Source: Angiostrongylus vasorum (taxonomy: Eukaryota > Nematoda > Chromadorea > Rhabditida > Metastrongylidae). From it: a stretch of DNA of 64,000 nt. The notes beneath the pieces are model-generated. The model saw only the letters and a program-made list of their open reading frames with translations, searched no databases and had not been told where the DNA came from. Each line of letters begins with the position of its first letter. Position 1 is the first letter of the stretch. The stretch lies in the NCBI GenBank assembly GCA_018806985.1, contig JADANN010000443.1, positions 697,001 through 761,000 on the forward strand. The letters are read 5' to 3'. Shown here one piece after another: positions 34,664 to 46,719 of the stretch. A program made the translations under genes and the position numbers.

Positions 34664-34681
34664 GCGGTCAACCATCAGAGC
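34664..34681 (-). promoter_or_regulatory. X-box-like sequence upstream of MKS1 (weak)
   Basis: The minus strand reads GCTCTGATGGTTGAC, about 75 bases upstream of the MKS1 ATG. Ciliary genes of nematodes usually carry an RFX/DAF-19 X-box near this distance. The match has a one-base insertion in the right half and a mismatch in the left half. Confidence 0.2.
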
Positions 34682-34731
34682 TATGAACACTGTAACATTT
34701 CTTGTTTTAACAATAAACAAAAAGTAAACAA

Positions 34732-35110
34732 CTGGCACGGATAGCACAGTGGTAGTCATGTGTGTGGTCACGAGCATGGTGTTAGTTCGATCCCGCTCCG
34801 GGCCAACCAAGCCTCTCATCTCTCTGGAGTCAAGAAATTGGTACCGGACTTGGCTGGGAAAGAAATCATTCTCTGCAATCGAATTTGGAACGCACCAGCC
34901 CGGCTATCTCAGGACTCCAGGGAGAATTGCCTGACCAGCACTTTACGACATTCAAGATGAAATGAAAATCCTCAAGCAGCAACCGAAACCACAGGTAAAG
35001 TTGGAAGATGTTCGTGGACAATGGATGCGAGGAAGCGAATCGAACGTGAGAAGTGCTGGGATCCGCACAGTAGAAGTGAAGACGGGGCTTATAAAATAAG
35101 ATAAAATAAA
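34732..35110 (+). repeat. SINE-B copy
   Basis: tRNA-like head (GGATAGCACAGTGGTAGTC box A, TTCGATCCCGCTCC box B), GAAATTGGTACCGGACTTGG, ACTCCAGGGAGAATTGC, CAGCACTTTACGACATTC, GGAAGATGTTCGTGGAC, and an A-rich end with AAATAAAATG repeats. Confidence 0.8.
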
Positions 35111-35624
35111 ATGAAATAAAATGAAAATAAAAAAACCGACTGAAACAGCAATACTACGAAGTACTCTAGGTGTTAATATATAAAATCAACGAAAAATATG
35201 AGAAATGAGATGATGAAAACTGAAAGAAATCCGACACAATCCGCACAGTGCGGCGAAGAGAGCTCCTAGCGAAAAAAAAAGAAAGAAAAAAAGAAGAAGA
35301 ACCACGGTGGGATAGCATTTGGAAATGGAATACAGCATTTCAGAAGTGATTTGTCTTATGAATCTCTGATATTGGAAATATGAGCATAGAAGCAAAGAAC
35401 GATGATTCTGTAGAAATTATCAATTTAACTCCGATTCTATGGAATCATGCAATACTACCTTGAGCGAACAATGTTACCGAAAAACTGGGAGTATAGATAA
35501 CTCCATTATGAATGACGAACTGTTTCTAAAAACACTCGTTGAGAGTGAAAACACGGTTTCTTGGGATCTGTTCTTAAAGCTATCCACTCTAAAAAAATTG
35601 TAACAGGCAGTGATGTTGTGATTT

Positions 35625-35920
35625 CAATTGCAGCCTCAGCTTAACTGGATTCATTGCTGATTTGGGCTCCCCAAATCAATCCCGTTGGCAGGTAACTGGT
35701 GATGGCACTGATCGATAGAACTAGCTGATACACAGGCGAAACGAAGTACCCGCATGGTGTGGTGGTGAACGCGTTAGCCGCTGAAAACGGTAATTACGCG
35801 TTCGTTCCTCACCAGAGACACCTGGAGTTTTGCAAATATCTCAGTATCATTGTTGTTGTACCACACATAATACGGTGTCCTGAAAAAGTTGTAACAGGTA
35901 CTAAGTAAAAAAGTGACATC
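35625..35920 (+). repeat. SINE-C copy
   Basis: CAGCTTAACTGGATTCATTG, CCCGCATGGTGTGGTGGTG, ACGCGTTCGTTCC and GCAAATATCTCAGTATC. The terminal TAGGCAGTAAA block is replaced by ACAGGTACTAAG. Confidence 0.75.
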
Positions 35921-38094
35921 CACTCTAAGCCGAAATGTATTCCGCTGAAGGCTTCATAAGTACTGGTGCTACAATAAACTAATAATTACCCCACAAGAAA
36001 ACTTAAATTTCAATAAATTGGCAACTCTTAATAAGTTTTGATAAATAAATGATTTCTAATACGTTAGTAAAAAACGACGTACGATATTGGAACATGACCA
36101 AAAGCCGTCGCCATGACGACGCGGCTCAGCACCGACCGATACGGCATGTGAAGATCTCTTCTCTTAGTAATCACTTTGTGCTAGGAATAGCGCAAAAAAC
36201 GGCGAAAAAAAGACAACAGGATTAATTCTCTACGCGTTTCGTATTCGAGTTTTATTCGTAGGAAAACCTAAGGTCAATAGATTTCTCATCGAACAAATCC
36301 ATCAGTCTTCATATCACCCATTTCTCAACGGCGTTTTGCTTGCTCAATATGTTTTCAATCAAAAGAAGAATTTTTTGTAATTTTTTGAGGGTTTCCTGTC
36401 ACGAAGTAGTCGTGCATACGTCGTTGTCGTGGGTGATTTTAGTCCTTTTTGAAAATGAAATCGGTCTGACCGTCTCGTTTAGGAATCAGGTTAAGAACAG
36501 AGTCAGCTGGTTTTACAAGGTGTTGAACATTGTTACATCCTTGAATTCATATGAAACGCAACGATTGATGTAGCACGTTTTCATCCAACTTTCTTCAAGG
36601 CTTTTCAAGAAATAATGCCATTATTTTCTTAGAACCACTGTTCTCAATGCCTCAAAGCATCATCTACGTTACAGGTTCAACGATTACGACTGCTTCGAAA
36701 GCGCATTCGCCAAGCTCATAGTGGCAGAACTAATGTCGTGTTAATATATAAATATATATGTATATATGACGTTGTGTTCAAAAAAAGAATAGATAAAACC
36801 GTGGACGAAAATATGGCCAGAATCTATTGAGGCCTAGCTTTTAACCTCTTAGATTACTTAGACTACTGTTAAATGCTTCCATTACAATAGCACTATAAGA
36901 GTTTTTTCAACCTTTATGCTTGATCGCCATTCAACGGACGAGATCAGACGTCACAGGAGCGATGAACGTCGAAGTGGCGGGTGCGACGCCATTGATAGAG
37001 AGAAGATCCAGTAACGAAACGATATTAAACAAGGAAAAGGCCAGATTGATTAAGTAAAAGAGGGCAAAATTTCAAAAAAGGAACTCGAGATGAGATTGGA
37101 AACCATTTTTCAGGCTTTACTTCCACACCACGCTTCCCTTTACACGGACTGGTATTTCGGAACACAGGGGGGACATTTCTGGAAATGATAATCGCCTAGT
37201 CGTACGTCTCACATAACGTTTGACGAGTTCACTACAGATTGATGATTCTACGCCTTAACAGACCTTTCACTTCACCATCTTTCATTGGTTTTGAAGACAG
37301 TTTTAGCCGCGATTCAATGGCAAGCTAGTAAAGGATTGCAATTGCCTAGGAAGGGAAGCACATTACGTGGAGCACTTGGGATAGAATCTTGTTCACAGCT
37401 ACGTGATTTGGCACTGCTCTTGCCAGGCGCACCAACGCGCCTACTTGTCAGAACATCCCAAGGCTCCCTCGAACATGCCTCAGCTCATAAATTACAAAAT
37501 TCTGTATGCCATCGAAGCAGAGGATTAACTCTGGGAAAAAAAAGGGAATTAAGTCTAGATTGGTAGGTAAAACGTCCTATATACCTGATGACCACTAAAG
37601 GAACTTTTTCTGGAGGTAAACGGAAACAAATTTCTGTCGGAAAATTCCTTCGGAATATACGAGTATGCAGGCTCCTCTGTCTTCTTTGGTAATCGAATTT
37701 GCTTCATCCTACCGTAATATAGAGCTGGTACAACAAATGTTCGATTCAAACTTCTTTGTTCTACAAAAGAAACCGTCCCAGATTCAAAATCTCGTTAATC
37801 CAGGCTTTTCACATCAGATTTCCCTCATTTCTTAACCACGTCTTCTGCTGGAACGCTTTTTTTCTTTGCTTCAACATAAAACCAGCACATCAACTTTATT
37901 TGGAAGAGTCAATAACAATTACATTAGCTCTACCATTGAGTTGAATGGGCTTCATGACCAAGCAGCTACAGACCCCGTGGTATAATAAGACGGTATTACG
38001 AGGTGCAAGAGATCGTCTAAGAGAGAGTCCTGCCATTTTGAGAAGAATAAGATTTTGACCTATTTTAACAGTATAATCAATTACAACTTATAAT
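35921..38094. other. No confirmed gene; one unrecognised frame at 37285
   Basis: AT-rich, including a TA-rich stretch at 36740-36775. Open frames at 36340-36573 and 37285-37566 lack recognisable motifs. Confidence 0.4.
37285..37566 (+). CDS. Unrecognised open frame, 93 codons
   Basis: More GC-rich than its surroundings and open for 93 codons (starts MVLKTVLAAIQWQASK). It matches no family I know, has no clear splice edges and could be a decayed transposon frame or one exon of an unseen gene. Confidence 0.2.
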   Translation: MVLKTVLAAIQWQASKGLQLPRKGSTLRGALGIESCSQLRDLALLLPGAPTRLLVRTSQGSLEHASAHKLQNSVCHRSRGLTLGKKRELSLDW

Positions 38095-38300
38095 GCCGTT
38101 TTGTGCACCCCAGATCAATCCCGTCGACGGGTGATTGCCGATTGCGTTGTTAGATGGAAAACTAGTTGAGAGAAAGGCGAAACGAAGGACCCACGTGGTG
38201 TGGTGGTGAACACGTCAGCCCACGGAAAGGATAATAACGAGTTCGATATCGACCGCAGAGTTTTTGCAAATATTTCAGCACCATTGTGGCTGAATTTTAC
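38095..38300 (+). repeat. SINE-C copy, 5' truncated
   Basis: CCAGATCAATCCCGTCGACG, AGTTGAGAGAAAGGCGAAAC, CCCACGTGGTGTGGTGGTG and TTTGCAAATATTTCAGC. Confidence 0.7.
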
Positions 38301-39657
38301 AACTACTTAATTGATGGCAGCTGATATGATGGGGACTTCTCATGTTATCACCGCTTTCCAGCTAGCACAGGAGACGCCTTCTCCATAGATTTCATTCTTA
38401 GTAATTTCACCCATCATTATTCATAGAAGATGTGAGACAAGAATATCGGTTTCATCTAGGAATTGGAAAAAAATGTGGAAAACTAAAGCACCTTCTGTGT
38501 GTTGAGGAGCAAGTTGTGAAGCATACGTGCAAAGTTGAGCTATAAAGATTAGCGATAAACTGTTCTCTACTGATGATCTCACGTCGACTGATCCACCATC
38601 ATTCAAAGTTAAACCAAACTTCAGTTGCTAAGGCGAATAAACGGATAGGATGGCATGGTTTCTAAACCTTATCTCCATCCAGTCCATTAAATTCGCTCCT
38701 ATCCGTCCAGGTAACGTCGAAAATTTCCTAGGACATCTACGGCTTGTACACCTAAAAACGCTAACACGGAGTAGGGTTCCGATTCAATGTTACCACTACC
38801 ACATTTTGCAACGTCTCAAATGGCTTCACAATAGAAGCCGTTTCCTCATAGGATATGAAGAGCGCGTAAATATGCATTGCTTATCGACTCAGCACCTCGT
38901 CAATCTCTTAAAAAGAGTTTCTTAGGTGATCAGTGTCTAGGTGGTATGGACAACATTACGTCCAAATCAGTGTTGGAGATGGGATAGCGATTGTCATCAA
39001 ATCTCGCCATTAGTTAAGTGCTTAAAGTAAAAGCTTCATTTCCAGTCGTCAGCCAGCCTTACGTTACTGCAAAGTTTACAGCATAGATGCCTTGCGGACA
39101 AACGGCATAAATTTTGAAGAATACCTTTCTGGTCTTTCCTTATTCTTGCACTTGGGTGAGCTCCAGTTAGATAAAGCACGTTAGCACCACTTCTGAGTGT
39201 GAGTTAACTAATATCGCTGTCAGTCACCTAGATAACCTGGTATCTAATTCGCTAATCATCACATGGCTAAGGCAAGCTCTAGCAGAGATTTTATTCCTCT
39301 CCGAAACTCATCAGAGTTGCCTAATAAGCTTCTTTTTGCTTCAAGGACCCGAAACACCGTCACCCATTTTGTAAGAGAAACTTTATTTTTTCAGGGCATT
39401 TTTGCGAAAAAGGTATCAACGGCTAAATTTACCCAGCTCAGTCGTGACACGTTGGTAAAAGTCATTCAGTGGTAGCTCATCGAACTACTTTAGATTTCGT
39501 ACAGGAGTTTATTCATAATGAAAAATCGCAGCCTCTTGGACGAATAGACGACCTGTACGATGAAATCCTTCTAGAATCAGGTGTCCTCCAACTAGTACAG
39601 TTCGAGGTGTAAGCCAGTACGGCACCGCAAGAGCAAGGAATTTTGGTCGATGGATCC

Positions 39658-40950
39658 ATTATGTTGTTCCGAAATAAATGAGCGTTTGAAAATATTTATT
39701 GTTTTAATGCGTTTTTACCACTAAAATATCCTTTGTACCTTGCAATACTACGTATCAATAAAAATCCGGTTATATGCTTCTTCTTATATGCTCTTATGTT
39801 TTTTTCAGAAGTTAAATTTCTTCACCAGTTTGGAGCTTTGCGCTTTTAGATGTCAAGAGCGAATTTTCGTCATATTTTCTTTTTATGAGTTCAAACTCGG
39901 TCGTTGTGCAGCAGAGACAGCTCGCAACATTAGCGAAGTTTGTGGTAAAGGTAGTGTTGCTGAATCAACAGGGCGAACGTGGTTCCGGAAATCCCGATCT
40001 GGTGATTTCGACCTCGAGGATAAATAAGGCCGAGGACGTCCCAATGAACTTGACGACGACGAATTGAAGGCACTAGTGGAAGCAAACACGTGGACAACTG
40101 TTCGGAACTTGCAGAACAGCTTGGCGCGAGCACAGGAAAGAATTCCCACTAGCTTGAACCGCATAGATTAGGCAAAAAAAAATAAAAACTCGACAAGTGG
40201 ATGCAACACGAATTAAACGATAACCAAAAAAAATCTCAGTTTTGATATGTCGTTTGCTGCTATTCTGCGCAGCAAAAACGACCCTTTCCTTGATCGAATT
40301 GTGATGTCGACGAAAAGTGGATTCTGTACGACAACCGGCGACCCCCCAGTTCCATGGTTGGATTGCGATCAAGCTTCACAGCACTTCGCAAAGCCGAAAT
40401 TGCTCCAAAAAAGGTTATGGTGACTGTTTGGTGGTCTGCGGCCTAACTGATTCATCACGGCTTTTGGAATCTGGGCGAAACGATTAAGGCGGAGAACTAC
40501 TGCCAACAAATCGACGAGATGTCCCGTAAACTCCAAGGAAGCGACCGGCATTACTAAACAGAAAGGTATTAATCCGTCTCCACGACAATGCCCGGCCTCA
40601 CGTTGTGGAACCAGCGCCGCAGAATTTGAACGACTCGGACTACGAAACTGCGTCATCCGCCATATTTATAAGACGTGTCGCCTACCTCTACCACTTCCCC
40701 AAGCACCTTGACAACTTCCTACGCGAGAAATGCTTCACCAACCACGATGACGGGAAATATGCCTTCAATGAACTCATCGCTTCCAGAGCTCCAAAGTTTC
40801 GTGCAACTGGAATAAATAAACTTGTTTTTCACTGGAAAAATGTGAGATTTGAATGGTTTTTATTTTGATTAGTAAAGTTTTCTTTCAATTAAGTCATGAT
40901 ATTTTAAATAATGTAGTTAAAAAACGCTTATTTATTTCTGAACAACCTTA
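39658..40950 (+). mobile_element. mariner element with terminal inverted repeats, inactivated
   Basis: About 1.29 kb. The left end GTTGTTCCGAAATAAATGAGC (39663) and right end GCTTATTTATTTCTGAACAA (40927) are inverted repeats, with TA next to both. The transposase reading is broken by several frameshifts: FYEFKLGRCAAETARNI and FRKSRSGDFDLED (N-terminal HTH part, 39880-40020), VMTVWWSA equivalent (40420), TITAEK-like block, LHDNARPHV equivalent with HDN at 40583, and LDNFLREKCFTN near 40705. Inactive but nearly full length. Confidence 0.85.
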
Positions 40951-42366
40951 TGACCTAATGAACGCCGACTGTCCGAAAAACTCATACTATGGCACAATCA
41001 CCTCAGGTAACCCCCACTTCTACTCGTTTTGCTGAAAATAAATCGGTTGTGCTGTCAGTCACCTGTGATCGCAATAATTTTGCTCACAACTAGAGTGAGC
41101 ACCAGTGGCATGTCGATTCGCTCATTTCTTGCCAAAGCTTTTTGTACACACTGGACTCAACCCGCTCAATGGCTCTCAGGAACAGCAAACTTCTCATGTA
41201 ATGCCCATCATTAGACGTGCAGTTTCTAGTGGGTTATTTTGGATAATGAAACAATGTAAACAGTTGAAAACATGTTTTTTCAAGACACTACAATATGAGA
41301 TCGTCAATGCCCTGAAAAGGCACCACTAAGCGAAATCAGGAAAAAGGAAAGCAAACGTTAAAATCTCATGTGAAAACCTATTCGGTGCGATTTAGGTTTA
41401 ACGGTGACCATGCACTCATCCTCTTACACCGTTTTAGAAAGGTCTGTCAATAATCACTGAATTTGCGCCGTCACAATGATCGCTGTCATTCTAGAAGGAT
41501 CTCGGTCACAAGCCATCAGGCTTTCCCTTGTACACAACGAACGGCGGAAGCCTGTAGTTAAGATCTAAGAATACTTTTTGAAGATATTTCAAGATTAAAG
41601 GAAAATCTATCTCCGATCAGCATTCGGAGATTCAGTTGAGGATGAAGGCGACAAAGCTTTAGACCACAGCAGAACAAGCACATAAACCAGGTAGCCATTA
41701 TGGATGTTAGTTGCAAATTGAGGAAACGAATGAAAGAATTAAAGGAAATGAATGAAAGAATTACTGGTCCCCACACTTCATGTGAGGACAAGTCATCTAA
41801 TCACCCAAGTATTAGCATGTTAACACATTGGAAACGAGGTGAGTCTCACGTGATTCATCCCTTATCAGGCAAGGTGAGCCAATTATAATCTTTTTTTCAC
41901 CCGTCTATTTTACAGTATAGATTGCTTTTCCTGCACTTTTTAAATTGTTGGGTGACGTACCCATCACGGTCAACGGAGCTGCAGGTTTCTTCTTCCCAAC
42001 CCTCGCATCCACTTTCACTCCACAATTTTATCGAAGCTTTTTCCAAACATCACACTCATAATGTAATTGATGACTACGCTGAGAATTTTAAAGCATGGTT
42101 AAGAAGAACTGCTATGGAGCTAACACTATATTGGAAGTCCTGTGGAACTGAATTGTTCGTAACGTCTTTTGTTAGTGGAAAGATTTGTGGAAATGTGTCC
42201 AACAGAATTCACGTTGACGCATGAATATAGGATTATAAGTACTCTCTTGTAGAACCTTTGTTAGTGAATATTAAAATATAATCTATTCCTGTACTGCGAG
42301 TACAATATGTCTACAGTATAACGTTTGTAGTTCTTCAAATCTGCTACGCTCTTCGTGAAAAAAACG
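40951..42366. other. No gene seen downstream of BAR gene 2
   Basis: Contains a few open frames (41105-41329, 41700-41888, 41922-42224) without recognisable motifs. 41700-41800 is Lys/Glu-rich on the plus strand (RMKELKEMNER). Confidence 0.35.
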
Positions 42367-45300
42367 TTATCCTTTTCCATCCTCAGCGCTGAGAAGAGCC
42401 ATTTGCTCGTGGTATTTCTTGGTGCAACGGATCCACTCCTCAAGATCTGCTACATGGGACGCTTTGTTGTTTGGCAACTCGTTCAACATCGCCGTCAGCT
42501 GGAATTCTCAGAAAAGATTACTCTGATATCTAGAAAGCCGCCACAAAGTGAAGCTCATAATAAGGGTAGGCTAGCAGGGGTCGCGTTAACGTCTTTTTGA
42601 TACTTATTTTATACTTGAATGGCCCCTCCTCACTGGTTTTGCGGACCCCCAGCATAATCTCCACTACTCGGAGATTTGCTGGTTAAGCAATTGTGGTTCC
42701 CCGAAATCCCGAGGTCAGCCTGGTCAAAGTCCGCCCCAGGTCTTCACCACCACAGGCAGTCGCAGCCCTTTTGGATCAGAGGGAGATTTACCACCATCCG
42801 ACTTTGATACCAGGACGGTGGTGGATACTGGTAATGGTTTACTCTTAGCTAGGCTTTCCTAGTGGAAACGCCGGACTCCTTCTCAGCCTGGGAGACCCTG
42901 CCAAGGGGATGAATCCCCACACTGCACAACGCAGCCCGACACCTAGGAACGCCTCTCAGCCACGATGAGTCGGTAAACCGTTGAGAAGTGACGTCTTTTT
43001 TAGTGAAAGCAAATAGCAAATACAAGATTAAGGAGTGCTTAGGTATACTACTGGCAAACAATGAGGTATTCAAAACTTTAACAAATCTAAACTTTAAAAA
43101 AAGGAGACCCTCAACTCCGAACAGCGATTATCCTCGAAGTAAAGGATCACCTCTCAACCTTAACATAACACAAGGTAGCTGGTTATGTTTGTGAACAACC
43201 CACTTGCTTGAGTTTATCTTCGAAGGCAGACACAGCCATTTTGTAGAGTTGATCTTTGACGGCAATCAGCTGTTCATCTTTCTCCGCCTTCAGCTCTGAC
43301 TTTGCAAAAATCCATTTCTCTTCGAAGCGTATTCAACTCTAGAAAAGGAATGGAAACGATGGCGTATGACACTGAAGATGAAACATCGAAGATTCGGGGA
43401 GCGGAAAGCATTGTTTTGTAGGAAACTTTGTAAAGGCACCATTTCATACTGTTGTGTGCGCAGTTCTTTACACTTCTGCTTTATAAAATTTTAGACTTTT
43501 ACTAGCTATCGTGCGTATGTGAGGGTGCGGACAGCACAGTGGTAGTGACGTCCGTGATCACGAGCATGGTCCTAGTTGGATTCCGCACCGGGCCAACCAA
43601 GCCTCCCATCCCTCGAAATTGGTGCCGGACTTATCTGGGAAAAATTACACTCTGCAATGCAATTTGGAACGCTCCAGCCCGGCTATCTCAGGACTCCAGG
43701 GAGAATTGCTGGACCAGCATTTTACGACATTCAAGATGAAATGAAAATCCTCAAGCAGCAACCGAATCCACAGGTAAAGTTGGAAGATCTTTCTAGACAA
43801 TGGATGCGAGGAAAGGAATCCAATTTGAGAAGTGCTGGGATCCGCACGGTAGACGTGAAGACGGGCCAAATAAAATAAAATTGAAAAAAATCGTGTGCAT
43901 ATATTTCCTAAAGTATACTTTGCTGCTTTTACTGTTATTCTTTGCAAGAAATTGGAACCTCCCCAAGGATTTTCGCTTGCTACTGAAAGGGTTTTCAAAA
44001 CCATTAGTCATCGTTGTTGAAGCGTCGAGTGGTAGAATTTCTGAACGTAAGGGGCATGATTGCGTAACATAGAAGGCCGCACCAATGCAATTCGCCATTT
44101 TAGAGAAGTTATGGGAGGAACGACTGTTCAAAAAATCTAAAATACAGAGTTCTATGGTTGTAATATGAGGTGATCGAGAGTTGACGTCAGGGAATTCAAG
44201 GCGTAGAATATCTACTCTTAACCACGCTGATATTTTAAGGGAAAATTAAACGTTGCCGTAAGCAAAGCCAGAGATCAAGAAGATCTTCCAACCATTTATG
44301 TACAACATGAGAAGTCCTTTTCTTAACTGATAATTAGCGGTGGATCTTCTATGTCATAGCGGAGAAAACAGGAGGAAAAATGCGATGTAGCACGCGCCAG
44401 GTAACACCTGCTGTTATCCGAATTTAGTAATAAATTTAAGAGGTGACGAACTTCTTCAGTGGAATATCACCTATCTGGAAACTGAGTGCAACAGTCACTT
44501 TGAGGGAGACAAAGAAAATTAAACATCATGGAAGAAATAATGCGTGTAGCGTAGTGGTTTGAAATGTCATGCAGCACAAAGGCAAAATGCTAGTCGTGAT
44601 GGTTGGATCCCTACGCCCCCGAGCACACCTAGCCGTCCATCTCTCCAAAGAAGGCAAATGTGTGCTAAATTTGCCTTGTGGCGCCAGTAATAACTTGATA
44701 CATCGGTAGACTGACGCAAGTAATTGTATAGACAATATTTGCACTGGGACACTCTAGGGATTGATCAAAGCTTAACGGTTTATCGTTTAATCTTGAGGAA
44801 GAAATCGTAAGAGGAAATAGAGAGTAAAGAATGTTGAAGGAGTTGTAGATGAACATAAAATCCTACACTAACTAGTTTCCACAACTTCATCAGTACATGG
44901 TGTTAAATATTTGGTGCTCAGAGACCAAATGCGATTGCAAATGCCTGGTGGCCATTTCAGGGCTAACCTGTGCGTTGTACGCCGATAACCCAATAATCAT
45001 TCTGTATGAATGCACGTATATTCTGCACTGTACGTCTAGCTCTTGTTATGTATTCACGATGCTCCTTTCCTCGCTTCTCATACAAATCAATCTGATTCTT
45101 CTGATTCTGAAAAAGCTACGATATTGAGTATAAAGATTCCATTATGCAAAGTAATTGTTCACCTTATAATCATCTAAACCAGGGCTATTTTTTAAACACG
45201 ACGCAACCAATTCGTTCTCCTCCTCTCCATCAGGTGGCAACAATTGCATCTTGAAGTCCTAAAAGTGTTTGAGATGAAATTTCCGTATCTTAAGCTCAAC

Positions 45301-46711
45301 AAGCCTTCCATCCCACCGGGGCCGACAAATTGCTAGCAGATGTCTCTGGGAGGATAGCAGCACTGGGTCGACACATCGGCAGGCCACTGTGGTTCATTGT
45401 ATAGACCAGATTTGCATTCAGTCACCTCTAACGATGCTTGATGAAGTCGAATGAATGGCGCATCCCTCGGCGACTGATCTACGCTGAGAGGCTTGTCTTT
45501 TTACCCTTTTGTGATGGCGATCGAGCGGTGCTATTAGCCATGTTCGTCCTTTCTGATATCAAGTTCTTTCGCACTTTCGCACATACTACATATCTATGCA
45601 TATATGAATGCAGTTGACTATCATCATCACTAGCAGAGTCGTTCCATGCGTTTCAAACGTGCACGGCACAGCATGACTACCTCTTTGCGATACTTCGGAT
45701 TTTCTTGAATTGCACAACAAACGGCTTCAGCGAGTGTGTCGAGACATATCTGCAAGAAAATCGTCGGTGAACAGACAGTGGCCCTTCATTTTATCATACC
45801 AATGTTGTACTTGAACCACATCGTCATGAATGCATCAAATTTTTTATAAGTAGTCCAAGTAGTCCACTCTCACCATTTTATATGGACATTTAAAAAAAAT
45901 TACCATTCATCTATTCCTCTTTGGCAAAAAATAGACTAGAGCAAAAAAATTTATGTTGCAGAATGTTGCAGTTCTATTTTGCGCAGGTCACAGAACTCAG
46001 TAATCATTTGTCTTGTTGTGTTTTATCCTACTAATGTAACGCGTGTATCGCAGTGGTCGGAAACACCCTGTAATACACACATGGGATCGACACACATGGG
46101 ATCGACCCAACGCCCGTGGTTCACCAAGCTTTCCATCTCTCTAGGTTTCGTAAATTGGCACCAGACTTGTCTGGGAGGATAGCAGCACTGGCCCGATAGA
46201 TCGGTAGGCCACCGCGAATCATTGTAATGGTCAGATATGCATTCAATCGCCTCCAACAATGCTTAATGAAGTCGAATGCATGGCTCATCCTTGAAGGATT
46301 GACCAACGCCGAATGCTTGACCCTTTCTTTATCACACCAAAGACTACATTCGAAATGATTCTACGCCTTATGGACTTTTTTCTTTGATTCTGTTATCTGT
46401 TTCTTTCTTAGGGAAAATTGAGCCGATTGTAGCAGCTACTGACAAACCTTGTAGTTATCGAGATGCACCAGCGAATCAGAGAAATTTTTCGAGATTTCCG
46501 TCTTTTCGACCAAACCAACGCTTTCTTTGATTCGAAAGAAAAATCTGCGTATATTTTGCTTCCTTTTTGATCCACCCTGTAAATTTTATATTCGTCATCA
46601 CCCTGCTGATTGCAGAGTCCACTGGGGCAAAAATTTGTTGGCTGCTTACAGTCTCCGTTTGAACCACACCTTTTCCGCTTTTCGTTTTTCCGGGACAAGT
46701 CTGGCTTTTTT
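42367..46711 (-). CDS. BAR-domain protein 2, paralogue of the gene at 1805-8108
   Basis: Exons on the minus strand: 46711-46650, 46576-46448, 45749-45681, 45258-45163, 45106-44968, 43338-43204, 42498-42367 (stop TAA). Lengths 62, 129, 69, 96, 139, 135 and 132 compare with 62, 130, 69, 96, 139, 134 and 138 in gene 1, with the same phases. Corresponding motifs: GKGVV; KTEISKNFSDSLVHLDNYK; CLDTLAEAV ... IQENPKYRKE; LPPDGEEENELVASCL; RARRTVQNIRAFIQNDYWVI; LNTLRREMDF; HVADLEEWIRCTKKYHEQM. The product, about 253 residues, is a single predicted helical membrane-binding domain. As in gene 1, the first listed exon enters in phase 2 and no start codon is visible, so an upstream exon is missing. The sixth exon has a surplus T (43306-43310). 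Introns hold SINE-A, SINE-B and SINE-D copies. Confidence 0.85.
42615..42990 (-). repeat. SINE-D copy
   Basis: Reverse-oriented, in the last intron of BAR gene 2: GATTTGCTGGTTAAGCAATT, TCACCACCACAGGCAGTCGC, TAATGGTTTACTC and TAAACCGTTGAGAAG. Confidence 0.75.
43306..43310 (-). other. Homopolymer with one surplus base in BAR gene 2
   Basis: The minus strand has GATTTTTGC (five T) where four restore the frame: LRREMDF continues as AKSELKAEKDEQL, aligned with AKADLRATKEPKL of gene 1. The exon is 135 bases against 134 in gene 1. Confidence 0.75.
43526..43885 (+). repeat. SINE-B copy
   Basis: GGACAGCACAGTGGTAGTG head, TTGGATTCCGCACCGG, GAAATTGGTGCCGGAC, AGCATTTTACGACATTC, GTGCTGGGATCCGCACGG, and the end CCAAATAAAATAAAATTG. 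In an intron of BAR gene 2. Confidence 0.8.
44538..44785 (+). repeat. SINE-A copy, degenerate
   Basis: GTGTAGCGTAGTGGTTTG head, GGTTGGATCCCTACGCC, TTGATACATCGGTAGAC and the end GGGATTGATCAAAGC. In a BAR gene 2 intron. Confidence 0.65.
45296..45505 (+). repeat. SINE-A copy, 5' truncated
   Basis: Starts inside the body (CCTTCCATCCCACCGGGG), then TCTGGGAGGATAGCAGC, CACATCGGCAGGCCAC and GTCGAATGAATGGCGCATC. In a BAR gene 2 intron. Confidence 0.75.
46036..46325 (+). repeat. SINE-A copy with a small internal duplication
   Basis: GTGTATCGCAGTGGTCGG head; ACACATGGGATCGAC is duplicated in tandem; CACCAGACTTGTCTGGGAGG; end GACCAACGCCGAATGC. In a BAR gene 2 intron. Confidence 0.8.
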
Positions 46712-46719
46712 CTGTAAAG

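Noticed and set aside
34664..34681. Functional X-box for MKS1
   Set aside because: The half-sites do not fit the consensus spacing; kept only as a weak regulatory note.
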